From positions 62,001 through 126,000 of the forward strand of contig JACCWI010000026.1 in assembly GCA_013697725.1 (NCBI GenBank): a DNA stretch of 64,000 bases, given 5' to 3'. Positions within the stretch are counted from its first letter, which is position 1. The number at the start of each line of letters is the position of its first letter. Shown one piece after another: positions 62,931 to 64,000 of this stretch. Position numbers and translations under genes: made by a program. The notes under the pieces are model-generated. The model was not told the origin of the DNA and ran no database searches. It saw only the letters and a program-made list of their open reading frames with translations. The DNA comes from Tatlockia sp. Lineage in GTDB: Bacteria > Pseudomonadota > Gammaproteobacteria > Legionellales > Legionellaceae.

Positions 62931-63440
62931 ATGAATTGGAACGAATTTAAGCAGCTAATTGATTTAATTTCCGCAATTTATTTTGCCAAAGACAAGCCTC
63001 AGCATGATGTTAAATGGCAAGAATTCGAGTCCATAGTTGACAAGCTCTGTGAATTTAATCAATACAAATTAGGTTCAGAAACACCAGGGGTTGATGGCCA
63101 GTCGGATCCGAATAGGGCGAAGAAATTGTATGCTAAGTGCATCCAATATAATTATTATTTTACCCACCCTTGTAATGAGTTTTTAGCTGCTATAGGGCAT
63201 GTAGTGAATAACCTCTTTGGTACCTCTCATGGCTGGGAAAAAAATACATACACCACGAAAAAAAATAGGACTCAGATTGAAAAACCAAAAACTTTAGAGC
63301 CTGAATTAACTGAAAATTCAGTGCAGCAGCCCGTTATTACACTGTCTAACGTGAAATTTTGTTTTTTTAAAGTTAAATCTGAGTCAAGCGGTGCGCAAAA
63401 CACCAATTCACCCCAAAGTTTATTAGATCAAGGCTTATAA
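62931..63440 (+). CDS. hypothetical protein
   Basis: A 169-residue soluble protein starting MNWNEFKQLIDLISAIYFAK after CCTGAGGAAT. It has a helical N-terminal domain with HVVNNLFGTSHGWEKN in the middle and a Ser/Asn/Gln-rich tail. No signal peptide. The preceding 626-residue gene is on the same strand, so a shared transcript is possible. No family is recognised. Confidence 0.55.
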   Translation: MNWNEFKQLIDLISAIYFAKDKPQHDVKWQEFESIVDKLCEFNQYKLGSETPGVDGQSDPNRAKKLYAKCIQYNYYFTHPCNEFLAAIGHVVNNLFGTSHGWEKNTYTTKKNRTQIEKPKTLEPELTENSVQQPVITLSNVKFCFFKVKSESSGAQNTNSPQSLLDQGL

Positions 63441-63515
63441 TGAAAAGAAAGGTATGTGAGAAGCAAGCAATCCAGCTTCTGCAGCGAAAAGACAATCAAT
63501 GACAACTAAAGGTAG

Positions 63516-63689
63516 ATATTTTTAGCCTCGGTCTTAGAATGGGAAATAACAGTCTGGAATAGAATCTTTGATCAATTGAGCGAATTTATTGAAGATATCG
63601 ATGAAATGTATGATTATTATCAATTCGGAAAACGCTTAACTCTACCAAAAGAGGCGCCAGTCAAAAAAGACCTGGTGCTACTGAGTTAG
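63516..63689 (+). pseudogene. fragment of a helical protein gene
   Basis: After a TAG at 63513-63515, a frame of 57 codons without a start reads LASVLEWEITVWNRIFDQLS, then EFIEDIDEMYDYYQFGKRLT, and stops at TAG 63689. The amphipathic helix is convincing coding sequence, but there is no start codon or ribosome-binding site. It is probably the tail of a decayed effector-type gene. The rest of the gap 63441-63947 holds nothing I can identify. Confidence 0.4.
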
Positions 63690-63947
63690 CAGAAAAATTA
63701 ACCTCTGAAATTGAATTTTTTAACTTAGTTTAATATATCGACAATTCGATCCTATATCTAGCTTTAACAAACCGACACTCGCTTTAACTCACTTCATTTT
63801 CAATTTAATAAATCGTCTGCAATCCCTTTAGGCAAGCAGTCTTAAACAGCAAAGTGTTTTATTTTTGATTTAACTCTCAATTGATGGTAAAATTGTTCGC
63901 ATAAGCTGTAAAACTATTATTCAGTCAGATTCTATATAGGAGCTTTT

Positions 63948-64000
63948 ATGAGTAAATCTAAAACAGAAAAGGAAAATTCCTCAATGGATCTAGAAAATTC
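63948..64000 (+). CDS. N-terminus of a gene running off the window
   Basis: ATG 63948 follows TATAGGAGCTTTT, with AGGAG five bases upstream of the start, and reads MSKSKTEKENSSMDLEN to the window end. Only 17 codons are seen, so no family can be named. Confidence 0.6.
   Translation, partial: MSKSKTEKENSSMDLEN

Noticed and set aside
1..64000. CRISPR arrays, rRNA operons, full insertion sequences, prophage genes
   Set aside because: No spaced direct repeats, no rRNA-like sequence, no transposase, integrase or phage structural genes were recognised in the window.

Overview
The window is AT-rich gammaproteobacterial chromosome and most likely comes from a Legionella or a close relative within Legionellaceae. 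This rests on three things: recognisable genes (rpoS, hmgA, a pmrA/pmrB-type pair, a ChiA-type chitinase, a ProA-type M4 protease), their order, and the many large proteins with eukaryotic-like domains whose C-termini are Glu-rich or otherwise compatible with Dot/Icm export. No secretion-system genes are present here, so effector status is inferred throughout.

Region 1 (1-19.1 kb) is accessory. It holds a cut hypothetical gene, a DUF2945 gene, and then a 3480-residue reading frame from 939 to 11381. That protein reads as ankyrin block, cap, ankyrin block, cap, a CE-clan (Ulp1-like) cysteine protease, a long ankyrin array, cap, an S-adenosylhomocysteine-hydrolase-like Rossmann domain, and a NACHT-like P-loop NTPase. 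Next come a 1603-residue SF2 helicase-like protein with a C-terminal membrane hairpin, a DUF4286 gene, an aminoglycoside-phosphotransferase-like pseudogene with an in-frame stop, and an unrecognised 425-residue gene. The block ends at a tRNA-Arg(CCT) gene at 19314-19390.

Region 2 (19.4-30.6 kb) is core: ETF-ubiquinone oxidoreductase, an outer-membrane-barrel candidate, a chagasin-like protease inhibitor, a cold-shock protein, a Tim44-domain protein, a lipoprotein, surE-nlpD-rpoS, hmgA, yebC, and ruvC-ruvA without an adjacent ruvB.

Region 3 (30.8-38.5 kb) is remodelled. Two full paralogues of a small secreted protein and one 3' fragment of it bracket remnants of a LuxR regulator, an MFS transporter and a nucleoside hydrolase, plus an intact kinase-fold protein, an MscS channel and two small-channel-operon genes. 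Region 4 (38.5-48.2 kb) is mostly core: pmrB-pmrA, yciB, mltD, gloB-rlmJ, an M4 metalloprotease and a UMF1-type transporter.

Region 5 (48.3-64 kb) is accessory and secretion-oriented. It contains a DnaA-box cluster, the secreted chitinase, small secreted Cys-containing proteins, a MITE-like inverted repeat, an exonuclease/GIY-YIG fusion, a DUF421 protein, an F-box-like protein ending in a CaaX motif, a Pmp-like beta-helix protein with ten GGA[ILV] and ten FxxN motifs, and several membrane-hairpin proteins. The likely common theme is host interaction: translocated effectors (giant NLR-like protein, helicase, kinase-fold, F-box/CaaX protein), type II-secreted enzymes (chitinase, protease), and regulators (RpoS, PmrAB) that control such genes in Legionella.
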